A stretch of 64,000 nucleotides of DNA from Virgibacillus_F necropolis_A (GCF_044793635.1 NZ_CP084992.1:2604001-2668000); one strand, 5' to 3'. Shown: positions 25,459 through 34,177, numbered from the stretch's first letter. Program-made: numbers and translations. The notes: generated from the letters alone by a model not told the origin.

Positions 25459-26463
25459 GTGGATACGATGAAATTAGACGCTGCAAATTATAAAGATATA
25501 TTAAAGCGCTATATTCAGACGCAGGATGAACAATCATTATACGGTGCTGAACAAATAAGTAAATCATTTATTAAAAATAGTATACTACCAGAAGAAATTG
25601 TAAGTCTTCATAATCAGGCATTGGCAGAATTATACCCTGACCTATTCGAAGACTTTCAACGTTCCATGGATTTTTTAATGGAAACAATGATTTCTTATGG
25701 TCTTGCACATCAAGAGTATCAAACCCTTCGCGAAAAACAGATTGAGTTGAAATCTGAGATATCAGTTGCAGCAGGAATGCAAGATACATTATTAGCAACG
25801 TCGAAGCCTGATATAGACGGTTTAGATATAGGAGTGATTAGTGTTCCCGCTAATCAAATGAATGGTGACTATTACCATTTCATTAAAGAGGAAGATGGAT
25901 CACTTGGCGTAGCTGTAGCTGATGTGATTGGAAAAGGAGTACCAGCCGCCCTTTGTATGTCGATGATTAAATATTCGATGGACAGCTTTCCGGAAGAAAC
26001 AATGAGTCCGAAATCTATTCTTGGAAATTTAAATCGAGTGGTGGAGCGAAATGTTGATCCGAGTATGTTTATTACAATGTTTTATGCGCAATATAACCCT
26101 AGAGCTAATAAGTTTTTATATTCTACAGCAGGTCATGAGCCAGGTTTCTATTATTGTGCGAAGACAGATACATTTAAAGAAATTGAAGCAAAAGGTCTTG
26201 TGTTAGGTGTATCTAAAGAAACGAAGTATCAACAGTATGAGAGAAATGTGGAAAAAGGCGATATGATTGTTCTCCTTACTGATGGTGTTACAGAATGTCG
26301 GCAGGGTGATCGTTTTATTGAAAGCTCGGAAGTATTAGATGTTATTAAGAAAAATATTCATTTACCTGCACAAGAGATAGTGGAACATGTATACAAACAT
26401 TTCGAACGCCTTCAAAATTTCCAGCTTCGTGATGACTTCACATTAATTATATTAAGGAAATGA
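25459..26463 (+). CDS. rsbU: RsbU, PP2C phosphatase activating SigB
   Basis: A 334-residue protein with an N-terminal RsbT-binding four-helix domain (about residues 1-85) joined by a coiled-coil linker (REKQIELKSEISVAAGMQDT) to a PPM/SpoIIE phosphatase domain: NQMNGDYYHF (metal-binding Asp), VADVIGKGVPAALCMS, TAGHEPGFYY, LLTDGVTECR and the final RDDFTLIIL. It dephosphorylates RsbV. GTG 25459 lies 6 nt after AGGGTGG; the first ATG at 25468 is too far from a ribosome site. A SigB-type promoter overlaps its stop codon and lies before rsbV. Confidence 0.95.
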   Translation: MDTMKLDAANYKDILKRYIQTQDEQSLYGAEQISKSFIKNSILPEEIVSLHNQALAELYPDLFEDFQRSMDFLMETMISYGLAHQEYQTLREKQIELKSEISVAAGMQDTLLATSKPDIDGLDIGVISVPANQMNGDYYHFIKEEDGSLGVAVADVIGKGVPAALCMSMIKYSMDSFPEETMSPKSILGNLNRVVERNVDPSMFITMFYAQYNPRANKFLYSTAGHEPGFYYCAKTDTFKEIEAKGLVLGVSKETKYQQYERNVEKGDMIVLLTDGVTECRQGDRFIESSEVLDVIKKNIHLPAQEIVEHVYKHFERLQNFQLRDDFTLIILRK

Positions 26464-26489
26464 GTTTATGCCACTGTTTAAACGGGTAT
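26464..26489 (+). promoter_or_regulatory. SigB-dependent promoter upstream of rsbV
   Basis: GTTTAT, 14-nt spacer, GGGTAT, matching the SigB consensus. It begins right after the rsbU stop. It would drive rsbV-rsbW-sigB-rsbX in a positive loop, as the equivalent promoter does in B. subtilis. Confidence 0.85.
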
Positions 26490-26564
26490 TAGACTCCTGT
26501 GTATGTATGTGAACTAGCAAAATAAATTATATATAAGCTGAGCTTTTAATATAGGAGGATGGAA

Positions 26565-26897
26565 ATGAACTTAGTGATTGATGTCGTGGAAGAAAATGAA
26601 AAATCAAAAGTTATCCTGTCAGGTGAGATTGATGCTTATACAGCACCTAACTTAAAAGACACTTTATTACCATTAACAAAATTAGACGGAAAAACAGTTG
26701 AAGTTGATTTAGAACAAGTTGGTTATATGGATAGTACAGGTCTTGGTGTTTTCATTAGTGCTTTAAAGTCAACGAAAGAATACAATAGTCATCTTACATT
26801 AGTTAATTTACAAGAACGTGTCATGCGACTATTTAAAATAACTGGATTAAATGAAATTATGGACATTAATGATGGAATTCGAGGTGGACAAGAATAA
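26565..26897 (+). CDS. rsbV: RsbV anti-anti-sigma factor
   Basis: A 110-residue STAS protein. The phosphorylated serine is Ser57 in GYMDSTGLGVFISALK. Unphosphorylated RsbV binds RsbW and frees SigB. An earlier in-frame ATG at 26559 directly touches AGGAGG, so 26565 (MNLVIDVVEE, 6 nt spacing) is the better start and gives the same N-terminus as B. subtilis RsbV. The stop and the rsbW start overlap by one base (TAATG). Confidence 0.95.
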   Translation: MNLVIDVVEENEKSKVILSGEIDAYTAPNLKDTLLPLTKLDGKTVEVDLEQVGYMDSTGLGVFISALKSTKEYNSHLTLVNLQERVMRLFKITGLNEIMDINDGIRGGQE

Positions 26898-27370
26898 TGG
26901 AAAGATTTGATTTTATAGAAATGAAAGTACCCGCAAAAGCTGAATATGTTGGCGTTGTTCGTTTAAGCATTTCAGGTATTGCAAATAGAATGGGCTTTTC
27001 CTATGAGGAAATTGAGGATTTAAAGGTATCAATTTCAGAAGCTATTACGAATGCTGTCACTCATGCCTATAATGATGCAGACGGGGATGTGACAATTGGT
27101 TTTGGTGTATATGAAGATCGTTTAGAAGTAATGGTTGCTGATCACGGTGGAAGTTTTGACCTTAACGAAATTAAGGGAGGAATTGGTCCTTATAAACATA
27201 CAGAATCTGTAGAGACCTTGCGTGAGGGAGGTTTTGGACTCTTTCTAATTAATGCCCTAATGGATAAGGTGGAAATCAATAACAATTATGGTGTTATTGT
27301 GCTAATGACTAAGTACCTTCAGGAAACAGAGGTGGATTATGATGGCGACCAAATCTCATCCACACAATAG
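26897..27370 (+). CDS. rsbW: RsbW anti-sigma factor / serine kinase
   Basis: A 157-residue GHKL kinase: ISEAITNAVTHAY (N box), MVADHGGSFDL (G1), LREGGFGLFLINALMDKVE (lid and G2). It binds SigB in unstressed cells and inactivates RsbV by phosphorylation using ATP. It overlaps sigB by 32 nt, so the two are translationally coupled and made in fixed ratio. Confidence 0.95.
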   Translation: MERFDFIEMKVPAKAEYVGVVRLSISGIANRMGFSYEEIEDLKVSISEAITNAVTHAYNDADGDVTIGFGVYEDRLEVMVADHGGSFDLNEIKGGIGPYKHTESVETLREGGFGLFLINALMDKVEINNNYGVIVLMTKYLQETEVDYDGDQISSTQ

Positions 27371-28127
27371 AGATGAGGTTTACCAATGGATTGAGCATTT
27401 AAAAGAAAATCCTGATGATAATGAGGTCAAAGAAAAAATTGTTTTAACTTATAAAGATCTAGTGGAATCTATCGCTCGGAAGTATTCAAAAAATAGTAGT
27501 ATTCATGAAGATCTAGTGCAAGTTGGGATGATTGGTCTATTGGCAGCTATTAGAAGGTTTGATGCTAGCTTTGGTAAATCATTTGAGTCTTTTGCAATCC
27601 CGACCATTATTGGGGAAATTAAGCGATTTATTCGGGATAAAACATGGAGTGTGCATGTCCCTCGCCGCATAAAAGAGCTTGGACCAAGAATTAAGAAGGC
27701 AGTGGATGAATTAACGATTTCAGATCAAAAATCACCATCCGTGCGTGAAATTGCTGAGTATCTAGAAGTATCTGAAGAAGATATCTTAGAAACCATGGAG
27801 ATGGGCAAAAGCTATAAAGCTTTGTCTGTTGACCGGAAAGTTGAAGCTGACTCAGAAGGAAGTACTGTATCAATCCTTGATTTAGTTGGAAATGATGAGA
27901 ATGGGTATGAAAATATCAATCAACAAATGCTGCTTGAGAAGGTTTTACCGATTCTTTCTGAAAGAGAACAAGAAATATTACGTTGTACGTATTTTGACAA
28001 CTTAAGTCAAAAAGAAACCGGGGAACAGTTAGGAATTTCTCAAATGCACGTTTCTAGATTACAGCGACGGGCACTACTTAAACTGCGTGAAGCTATCCAG
28101 ACCGAAAGTTCGGAGGTCTTTGATTGA
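27339..28127 (+). CDS. sigB: RNA polymerase sigma factor SigB
   Basis: A 262-residue group 3 sigma factor controlling the general stress response. Region 2 contains DLVQVGMIGLLAAIRRFDAS and FESFAIPTIIGEIKRFIRD, region 3 follows PRRIKELGPRIKKAVDELT, and region 4 ends in the helix-turn-helix LSQKETGEQLGISQMHVSRL. ATG at 27339 or 27342 lies behind GAGGTGG inside the rsbW gene. Its stop overlaps the rsbX start. Transcription likely comes from the SigB promoter at 26464 and from the operon start. Confidence 0.96.
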   Translation: MMATKSHPHNRDEVYQWIEHLKENPDDNEVKEKIVLTYKDLVESIARKYSKNSSIHEDLVQVGMIGLLAAIRRFDASFGKSFESFAIPTIIGEIKRFIRDKTWSVHVPRRIKELGPRIKKAVDELTISDQKSPSVREIAEYLEVSEEDILETMEMGKSYKALSVDRKVEADSEGSTVSILDLVGNDENGYENINQQMLLEKVLPILSEREQEILRCTYFDNLSQKETGEQLGISQMHVSRLQRRALLKLREAIQTESSEVFD

Positions 28128-28723
28128 GTATTAAACACAAAAAAGTTGAAGTAGATGCCTATCAAAAGGCGAAAAAGGGAAATTTTTATTGTGGAGACAG
28201 CTACTTTTATACAGAAACTGAGAATGAGTTCATCTGTGCATTGGCAGATGGTTTAGGTAGTGGTGAGTTCGCAAGAGAATCTTCACAAGTAGTCGTTGAA
28301 ATTATTGGAGAGAATATCCATGCATCGATCGAACAAATTATAAAAAGATGCAATGAAAAACTTACTGGAAAACGAGGCGTTGTGCTTGGAATCCTTAAAA
28401 TTGACTTTAAAATGAAAAGCTATTCCTTTTCATCGATAGGAAATATTGGTGTGATGACGATCATGCAGGACGGAAGGAAAAAACGTAATATTCCTAACGC
28501 AGGTTATCTTGCCGGCTATCACCGCAAGTTTAAAGTTGAAACAGGAAACCTAGATCAAACAATGAATTTTATTATGTTTTCAGATGGAGTTTCAGATACA
28601 GAGTTAGCACAACGGTATTTTTTAAACAAAAACGTTAATGAGATTATTGCTGCATATGAGTATAAAAATGGGCAAACAAAAGATGATGATACAACGTTAA
28701 TCGCAATGCGTTATACGGGATAG
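28124..28723 (+). CDS. rsbX: RsbX, feedback PP2C phosphatase
   Basis: A 199-residue small PP2C-type phosphatase (ALADGLGSGEFARESS, FSSIGNIGVMTI, FIMFSDGVSDTEL, QTKDDDTTLIAMRY). It removes phosphate from RsbS and RsbR to reset the stressosome after stress. The TTG start at 28124 follows CGGAGG by 7 nt and overlaps the sigB stop (TTGA). A terminator follows, ending the operon. Confidence 0.93.
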   Translation: MSIKHKKVEVDAYQKAKKGNFYCGDSYFYTETENEFICALADGLGSGEFARESSQVVVEIIGENIHASIEQIIKRCNEKLTGKRGVVLGILKIDFKMKSYSFSSIGNIGVMTIMQDGRKKRNIPNAGYLAGYHRKFKVETGNLDQTMNFIMFSDGVSDTELAQRYFLNKNVNEIIAAYEYKNGQTKDDDTTLIAMRYTG

Positions 28724-28731
28724 ATGGTGAG

Positions 28732-28759
28732 GATCAGCAAATAACATGCTGGTCTTTTT
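28732..28759 (+). terminator. terminator of the SigB operon
   Basis: GATCAGCA pairs with TGCTGGTC (one G-U) over 7 nt, then TTTTT. Confidence 0.85.
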
Positions 28760-28819
28760 GCATTATGAAAAGTGAGGTATTTTTGGTAAAATTGTATGGT
28801 AACTATAGGAGGTAGAAAG

Positions 28820-30991
28820 ATGTCAGTAGAAATTAATCAAGATATTATTCAATGGGTTGCAAAAGAAACAACCGTGAAACCACATGTTGTAAACACTATC
28901 ATTGCATTAATGGAAGAAGGTAACACAGTTCCGTTCATTGCACGCTATCGTAAAGAAGTAACAGGTGGCCTTGATGAGGTGCAAATAAAGTCTGTACAGG
29001 ATAAATGGCAGTATGCTGTCAACCTGGCAAGCAGAAAAGAAGAAGTAATTCGTCTGATTGATGAACAAGGAAAACTAACAGATGATCTGCAAAAAGAAAT
29101 TACAAATGCCACACAATTGCAACGTGTGGAAGATTTATACCGACCGTATAAACAAAAACGTAGAACCAAAGCAACGGTAGCGAAAGAAAAAGGTCTGGAA
29201 CCAATTGCTGAATTAATTTGGAACCAAGAGGAAATGGAATTAGAAACGGAGGCAGAAAAATATCTGTCAGAGGAGCACGAAATACATACGTTGGAAGATG
29301 TGCTATCTGGTGCTAACGACATAATTGCAGAATGGATATCGGACGATCCGGAGCACCGTGATTTTATTCGGGAAGTGACATTTAAAAAAGGCATTATTGA
29401 ATCAGAGGCGAAAGATCGCGCCAAAGATGAAAAAGGTGTCTATGAAATGTACTACGAATATAATGAAGCAATTCGTACATTGGCAGCTCATCGGACATTA
29501 GCGCTGAATCGTGGAGAAAAAGATGATGTGTTGAAGGTATCGGTTGAACCACCTATAGAGCGGGTTTTAAACTACTTGCAGAAAAAGACAATTAAATCTA
29601 CGAGCCAAAATGATCTTGTAGTATTTTTACAGAATGCAATTGAAGATAGTTATAAACGATTAATTCAGCCGTCTATCGCCAGAGAAATACGCAATTCACT
29701 TACAGAAAAGGCGGAACAACAAGCAATTAAGATTTTTTCCGAAAACCTGAAAAACCTGTTATTGCAGCCTCCTTTAAAAGGGAAGACAGTACTCGGCGTA
29801 GATCCAGCATTTCGAACTGGTTGTAAGCTTGCAGTTGTTGATGAAACAGGGAAGGTACATACAGTTAATGTAATGTATCCAACAGCACCAAAAAATGATT
29901 TCGCAGGATCCGAAAAAATAGTACTAGAATATGTGAAGAAATTTGATGTGGAATTAATTGCAATTGGTAACGGAACAGCGTCACGCGAAACAGAACAATT
30001 CATCGCTGATGTGATTCAAAATAATAAATTGGATGTTCCATATATTATTGTAAATGAAGCAGGGGCGAGTGTTTATTCTGCATCAGCATTAGCGCGTGAA
30101 GAATTTCCTGATTTACAGGTTGAAGAAAGAAGTGCAGCTTCTATTGCAAGGCGTGTTCAGGATCCACTCGCAGAACTTGTGAAAATAGATCCAAAGTCAA
30201 TTGGTGTGGGCCAATATCAGCATGATGTTAGTCAAAAGGAATTAAACGGATCTTTATCCTTTGTAGTAGAAACAGCTGTGAACCAGGTTGGTGTTAATGT
30301 AAACACTGCATCATCTAGTCTATTGCAGCATGTATCTGGACTAAGTAAAACGGTTGCGAATAACATTGTGACAAAACGAAACGAGGAAGGTAAGTTTTCT
30401 AAACGTACCCAACTTAAAAAAATCCCGCGGTTAGGTGCAAAAACATACGAGCAAAGTATAGGATTTTTGCGTATTTTTGATGGAGAGCACCCGTTAGATC
30501 GAACGCCTATACATCCTGAAAGCTATCCACAAACGAAAAAACTATTGGAAATGTTAGGATGTAAAATAACTGACATCGGCTCTAATGAATTACAAGATAA
30601 GCTACGCGATGTTAACAAAAAAGAAGTTGCAGAAGAACTAGATATCGGAGAATTGACGTTACAGGATATCATCCAAGCTTTGATTCGTCCAGAGCGCGAT
30701 CCACGTGATGATTTTCCTCAACCGATTTTAAAACAAAATGTATTAACGATGGAAGATCTGCAACCAGGCATGGAAATGCAAGGAACGGTTAGAAATGTAG
30801 TTGATTTTGGTGTCTTTGTTGATATTGGGGTGAAGCAGGATGGTTTAGTCCATATATCAAAAATGGCCAATAAATTCGTTAAGCATCCAATGGATATTGC
30901 GTCAGTTGGGGATGTTGTAACAGTTTGGGTAGAAAATTATGATGCAAATAAAGGTAGAATTGCTTTATCAATGGTTGAAAACGGTAAATAG
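28820..30991 (+). CDS. tex: Tex family RNA-binding transcription accessory protein (YdcI)
   Basis: A 723-residue protein of the Tex/Spt6-like family. Domains in order: N-terminal Tex domain with IALMEEGNTVPFIARYRKEV, YqgF-like RNase H fold around KGKTVLGVDPAFRTGCKLAVV, helix-hairpin-helix block (VNVNTASSSLLQHVSGLS, LKKIPRLGAKTYEQSIGFL), and a C-terminal S1 RNA-binding domain (MEMQGTVRNVVDFGVFVDIG). Start at 28820, 7 nt after AGGAGG; an earlier GTG frame opening at 28796 is not needed. Tex proteins bind nucleic acid and affect transcription; the precise role in Bacillus is unsettled. It follows rsbX after a terminator, as ydcI does nearby in B. subtilis. Confidence 0.95.
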   Translation: MSVEINQDIIQWVAKETTVKPHVVNTIIALMEEGNTVPFIARYRKEVTGGLDEVQIKSVQDKWQYAVNLASRKEEVIRLIDEQGKLTDDLQKEITNATQLQRVEDLYRPYKQKRRTKATVAKEKGLEPIAELIWNQEEMELETEAEKYLSEEHEIHTLEDVLSGANDIIAEWISDDPEHRDFIREVTFKKGIIESEAKDRAKDEKGVYEMYYEYNEAIRTLAAHRTLALNRGEKDDVLKVSVEPPIERVLNYLQKKTIKSTSQNDLVVFLQNAIEDSYKRLIQPSIAREIRNSLTEKAEQQAIKIFSENLKNLLLQPPLKGKTVLGVDPAFRTGCKLAVVDETGKVHTVNVMYPTAPKNDFAGSEKIVLEYVKKFDVELIAIGNGTASRETEQFIADVIQNNKLDVPYIIVNEAGASVYSASALAREEFPDLQVEERSAASIARRVQDPLAELVKIDPKSIGVGQYQHDVSQKELNGSLSFVVETAVNQVGVNVNTASSSLLQHVSGLSKTVANNIVTKRNEEGKFSKRTQLKKIPRLGAKTYEQSIGFLRIFDGEHPLDRTPIHPESYPQTKKLLEMLGCKITDIGSNELQDKLRDVNKKEVAEELDIGELTLQDIIQALIRPERDPRDDFPQPILKQNVLTMEDLQPGMEMQGTVRNVVDFGVFVDIGVKQDGLVHISKMANKFVKHPMDIASVGDVVTVWVENYDANKGRIALSMVENGK

Positions 30992-30997
30992 AACTTA

Positions 30998-31279
30998 AGA
31001 AAAGCGCAAGCGCCCGTTAAGCGACGTATGGACTGTGCCCACGCAAAGTGGGTAGTTCGATGTTGCCACGCAAAGTGGCGGTTTTAATCGAACATTCCTT
31101 TCACCAGGAGAGATAAAGGAAACACGCCCCTTCATAGGGGTGTGCCGACGTTGGGCGTAAAGCCCGCTTTTAGTCGGCCTTCCTTCTAACAACCGATGTT
31201 AACTTATCGTACGGAGGTGAAGGAAGTCCACTAGTCGCTGGGCGCTGGAGCTAGACAGACTTTCGTTTATACTTTCCTT
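30998..31279 (-). repeat. dispersed palindromic repeat R5 (long form, reverse orientation)
   Basis: Read on the minus strand it begins GGAAAGTATAAACGAAAG, TCTGTCTAGCTCCAGCGCC and ends GGCGCTTGCGCTTTTCTTA, as in the other copies. The interior is longer and includes a GCCGACTAAAA ... GTCGGC hairpin module shared with R8 and MITE-like element 1, a CGTGTTTCCTTTATCTC block shared with R7/R8, and two small stems around GCCACGCAAAGTGGC and CCCACGCAAAGTGGG. It fills the tex-katA gap. Confidence 0.85.
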
Positions 31280-31288
31280 GCTAGTAAG

Positions 31289-31333
31289 AAAAGGAAAGGA
31301 TCGCTACATAAAATGTGCGACCCTTTCCTTTTT
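31289..31333. terminator. bidirectional terminator at the 3' end of katA
   Basis: AAAAGGAAAGG and CCTTTCCTTTT form an 11-bp stem, extended by TCGC/GCGA, with T and A runs outside. It directly follows the katA stop on the minus strand. Confidence 0.88.
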
Positions 31334-31340
31334 AGTTTTA

Positions 31341-32801
31341 CTATTTTACGCTCTCTGGTACAGACAAGCCCAATCCTGCCGCAACGCGTGCGCCATAATC
31401 AGGGTCTGCTTTATAGAAATGTTCAATTTGACGAAGTTTAATTTCTTCATATTCAACAGGTTTCATATGATTGACAACTGCTTCGATTAGACGATCTTTT
31501 TCATCAGAGCTCATTAATCTGTAAAGATCACCCGCTTGTGTGAAATGATCATCGTTTTCATAAGCAACACTATCAGCCTCTCCATGTACTTCAAAAGGAC
31601 TGATTTTTGATGGCTCATCTTCTTTTGGACCATCAAAACTGTTTGGTTCATAGTTAACTGAACCACCTTTGTTACCATCTAACCTCATTTGTCCATCACG
31701 TTGATAATTTTGTGTTTCGTTTAATGAACGGTTAATTGGCAATTGTTGATGATTCGCACCTATACGATAACGATGTGCATCTGAATATCCAAATAAACGC
31801 CCTTGTAGCATTTTATCAGGAGATGCTTCGATACCGGGTACGAAGTTTCCAGGTGAAAATGCAGCTTGCTCTACTTCTGCAAAATAGTTCTCCGGATTAC
31901 GGTTTAGAACCATACGTCCTAGTTCAATACGAGGATAGTCTTTTTTAGACCATGTTTTTGTAACATCAAACGGATCCCATTTATATGATTTTGCATCTTC
32001 ATACGGCATAATTTGAACATATACCTTCCAAGTTGGAAAATCGCCTTCTTCAATAGCATTGAATAGATCCTCTGTATGATAATCAGGATTATCCCCAGCG
32101 ATTTCAGTTGCTACTTTTTCATCTAAAGCTTTTACACCTTGCTCAGCAATAAAGTGATATTTAACCCAGCTAGCTTCCCCTTGATCATTTACCCACTTAA
32201 ATGTATGACTACCATATCCATTCATGTGACGAAGTGTTGCAGGGATACCACGATCACCATGTAGATAAGTTACTTGATGTAAAGATTCTGGTGATAATGA
32301 CCAGAAGTCCCATACCATATTAGGATCTTTTAAGTTTGTTTTAGGATTACGCTTTTGTGTATGAATAAAATCAGGAAACTTAATAGCATCCTGAATGAAG
32401 AAAATTGGTGTATTGTTACCTACTAAATCATAGTTTCCTTCTTCAGTATAGAATTTTAGTGCAAAACCACGCGGATCTCGCACGGTATCAGCCGAACCTA
32501 GTTCACCTGCGACTGTAGAAAAACGTGCAAACATAGGTGTACGCTTGCCAACTTCACTTAAGAAGTCTGCTTTTGTATGTTGTGATAAATCATTGGTTAC
32601 TTCAAAATAACCGTGTGCACCTGCACCTTTCGCATGAACCACACGTTCTGGGACGCGCTCTCGGTTAAAATGTGCTAGTTTTTCTAAAAGGTGTACATCT
32701 TGAATTAAAACCGGGCCACGATGACCTGCTGTGATGGAATTTTGATTGTCCCCTACTGGAGCTCCTGAAGCAGTTGTAACTCTCTTTTTTTCATTACTCA
32801 T
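31341..32801 (-). CDS. katA: vegetative-type haem catalase
   Basis: A 486-residue small-subunit monofunctional catalase. The distal histidine is in ERVVHAKGAGAHGYFE, the distal asparagine in DLVGNNTPIFFIQDA, and the proximal haem-ligand tyrosine in RLFGYSDAHRYRIG. These together with the length identify the clade 3 catalases, such as B. subtilis KatA. It destroys hydrogen peroxide in the cytoplasm. Start ATG at 32801 behind GGAGAGGTG. A consensus-like promoter and a near PerR-box palindrome lie 45-100 nt upstream. It is placed between tex and sprT, where B. subtilis has no catalase, so it is a local insertion relative to that gene order. Confidence 0.96.
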   Translation of the reverse strand: MSNEKKRVTTASGAPVGDNQNSITAGHRGPVLIQDVHLLEKLAHFNRERVPERVVHAKGAGAHGYFEVTNDLSQHTKADFLSEVGKRTPMFARFSTVAGELGSADTVRDPRGFALKFYTEEGNYDLVGNNTPIFFIQDAIKFPDFIHTQKRNPKTNLKDPNMVWDFWSLSPESLHQVTYLHGDRGIPATLRHMNGYGSHTFKWVNDQGEASWVKYHFIAEQGVKALDEKVATEIAGDNPDYHTEDLFNAIEEGDFPTWKVYVQIMPYEDAKSYKWDPFDVTKTWSKKDYPRIELGRMVLNRNPENYFAEVEQAAFSPGNFVPGIEASPDKMLQGRLFGYSDAHRYRIGANHQQLPINRSLNETQNYQRDGQMRLDGNKGGSVNYEPNSFDGPKEDEPSKISPFEVHGEADSVAYENDDHFTQAGDLYRLMSSDEKDRLIEAVVNHMKPVEYEEIKLRQIEHFYKADPDYGARVAAGLGLSVPESVK

Positions 32802-32845
32802 TCGTGAAACACCTCTCCTTTTTTAAGTAAAAACAATTCATATTA

Positions 32846-32873
32846 ATTATAATATAAATCTATTAAAAATCAA
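32846..32873 (-). promoter_or_regulatory. SigA promoter of katA
   Basis: On the minus strand: TTGATT, 16-nt spacer, TATAAT, about 45 nt upstream of the katA start. Confidence 0.7.
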
Positions 32874-32876
32874 TAT

Positions 32877-32899
32877 TTAATTAAAATTATTTTAATTAA
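32877..32899. promoter_or_regulatory. 23-bp perfect palindrome, likely PerR (Fur-family) operator
   Basis: The palindrome is 11-1-11; its core TTAAAATTATTTTAA matches the PerR/Fur-type consensus TTATAATTATTATAA at 13 of 15 positions. It lies directly upstream of the katA -35. Confidence 0.6.
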
Positions 32900-33081
32900 G
32901 GATAAAATAAAGATGTAAAATCTCTATATTTACTAGTTTAATTGATTCTATACCTGATTTCTAATTCTTTGCTTAGATATCAGTTGAATTTTCTAAATGA
33001 GTATTTGGACTTTTGGAAATTATGAGAAGCTACTAGGGTTATGTTAAAATAATGTCAGCAAATAAAAAGGATGCCTATTGT

Positions 33082-33534
33082 ATGAATCTATTGAACGAAA
33101 AAGAATTGTATGCACTTGTACACGATATTTCTATGATGTATTTTAATAAACCATTTAAAGATGACGTTCGATTTAATTCAAGACTTCGTACAACTGGTGG
33201 CAGATATATTCCATCTAAAAGGGTAATTGAATTGAATCCTAAATATGCATTAGAGATGGAAGATGATGAGTTTGTGGGAATTATTAAGCATGAGTTATGC
33301 CATTATCATCTTCATATAGAAGGAAAAGGGTATAAACATGGTGATTTAGACTTTAAAACTTTATTAAAGGAAACGGGATCACCCAGACACTGTAATCCAC
33401 TCCCTTCATATAATAGAGAGAAAAATCATCATTATAGATGTAAGAGTTGTGGACATGTTTATAAAAGACAACGAAGGGTTAACGTTAATAAATATCGTTG
33501 TGGTAAATGTGGAGGGAAGCTGTTAAATCAATAA
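33082..33534 (+). CDS. SprT-like zinc metalloprotein (YdcK)
   Basis: A 150-residue SprT-family protein. It contains RLRTTGGRYIPSKRVIELN, the metal motif HELCHYHLH (HExxH), and a C-terminal zinc ribbon with two Cys pairs (CKSCGHVYKRQRR and CGKCGGKL). ATG 33082 follows AAAAAGGATG and gives an N-terminus aligned with B. subtilis YdcK (LxxDISxxYFxKPF). The frame is open to 33052, but no ribosome site supports that. Its position, after the tex region and before the tRNA cluster, is conserved. Function: probable metalloprotease or protein of unknown substrate. Confidence 0.9.
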   Translation: MNLLNEKELYALVHDISMMYFNKPFKDDVRFNSRLRTTGGRYIPSKRVIELNPKYALEMEDDEFVGIIKHELCHYHLHIEGKGYKHGDLDFKTLLKETGSPRHCNPLPSYNREKNHHYRCKSCGHVYKRQRRVNVNKYRCGKCGGKLLNQ

Positions 33535-33614
33535 AATATATTGTTGTAAAGTATTATGAGAAAATTAGTTATAGATAGAATACGGGTAATCGACAAAAAC
33601 CTGAAGAAAATACA

Positions 33615-33643
33615 TTGACGAATACTAGCTTCCGTGTTAAATT
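33615..33643 (+). promoter_or_regulatory. upstream promoter P1 of the tRNA-rRNA cluster
   Basis: TTGACG, 17-nt spacer, TAAATT. First of two tandem promoters in the 350-bp gap between sprT and tRNA-Asn. Confidence 0.6.
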
Positions 33644-33687
33644 TAATTAGCCCTAAAAAAACGGGCGTAAATTTTTACATAAAGCAA

Positions 33688-33716
33688 TTGACAATATATC
33701 AAAAGTATTGTAATAT
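33688..33716 (+). promoter_or_regulatory. downstream promoter P2 of the tRNA-rRNA cluster
   Basis: TTGACA, 17-nt spacer, TAATAT; a perfect -35. Tandem promoters are usual for Bacillus rrn operons. Confidence 0.75.
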
Positions 33717-33755
33717 ATTTCTGGTCGCAATAATTTTGAGACAAGCAGTATTACT

Positions 33756-33794
33756 ATGATTTACTATTTTAGATTTTTTCACAGTAGCTTGATC
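33756..33794 (+). repeat. partial duplicate of the tRNA-Asn leader and 5' end
   Basis: The segment TATGATTTACTATTTTAGAT followed by CACAGTAGCT recurs at 33863-33899, where it leads into intact tRNA-Asn. Here the tRNA breaks off after about ten bases. Confidence 0.7.
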
Positions 33795-33886
33795 GAACGT
33801 CTTTTGTGAGATCATGCGAGGAACGGTCTATGTGACGAGCAAGCCCGAACAAGATTATACTATTATGATTTACTATTTTAGATTAT

Positions 33887-33961
33887 TCCACAGTAGCTCA
33901 GTGGTAGAGCTATCGGCTGTTAACCGATCGGTCGTAGGTTCGAATCCTACCTGTGGAGCCA
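33887..33961 (+). tRNA. tRNA-Asn (GTT)
   Basis: Acceptor TCCACAG/CTGTGGA, anticodon in CTGTTAACC, T arm GTAGGTTCGAATCCTAC, encoded CCA. First gene of the cluster. Confidence 0.97.
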
Positions 33962-33964
33962 TAC

Positions 33965-34055
33965 GGAGAAGTACTCAAGTGGCTGAAGAGGCGCCCCTGC
34001 TAAGGGTGTAGGTCGTGTAAGCGGCGCGAGGGTTCAAATCCCTCCTTCTCCGCCA
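33965..34055 (+). tRNA. tRNA-Ser (GCT)
   Basis: Class II tRNA of 91 nt with long variable arm; acceptor GGAGAAG/CTTCTCC, anticodon in CTGCTAA, CCA encoded. Confidence 0.97.
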
Positions 34056-34062
34056 TTCATAT

Positions 34063-34134
34063 GGCCCGTTGGTCAAGTGGTTAAGACACCGCCCTTTCAC
34101 GGCGGTATCACGGGTTCGAATCCCGTACGGGTCA
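34063..34134 (+). tRNA. tRNA-Glu (TTC)
   Basis: Acceptor GGCCCGT/ACGGGTC, anticodon in CTTTCAC. The 3' end is followed by TCA, so CCA is not encoded. Confidence 0.96.
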
Positions 34135-34177
34135 TCATTTTTACTTTTGAAGGTATTGAACTTTTAAGGTTTAATGT

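Noticed and set aside
26476..26489. GTTTAA directly before GGGTAT as the SigB promoter
   Set aside because: Only two bases separate these hexamers; the GTTTAT at 26464 with a 14-nt spacer is the valid pair.
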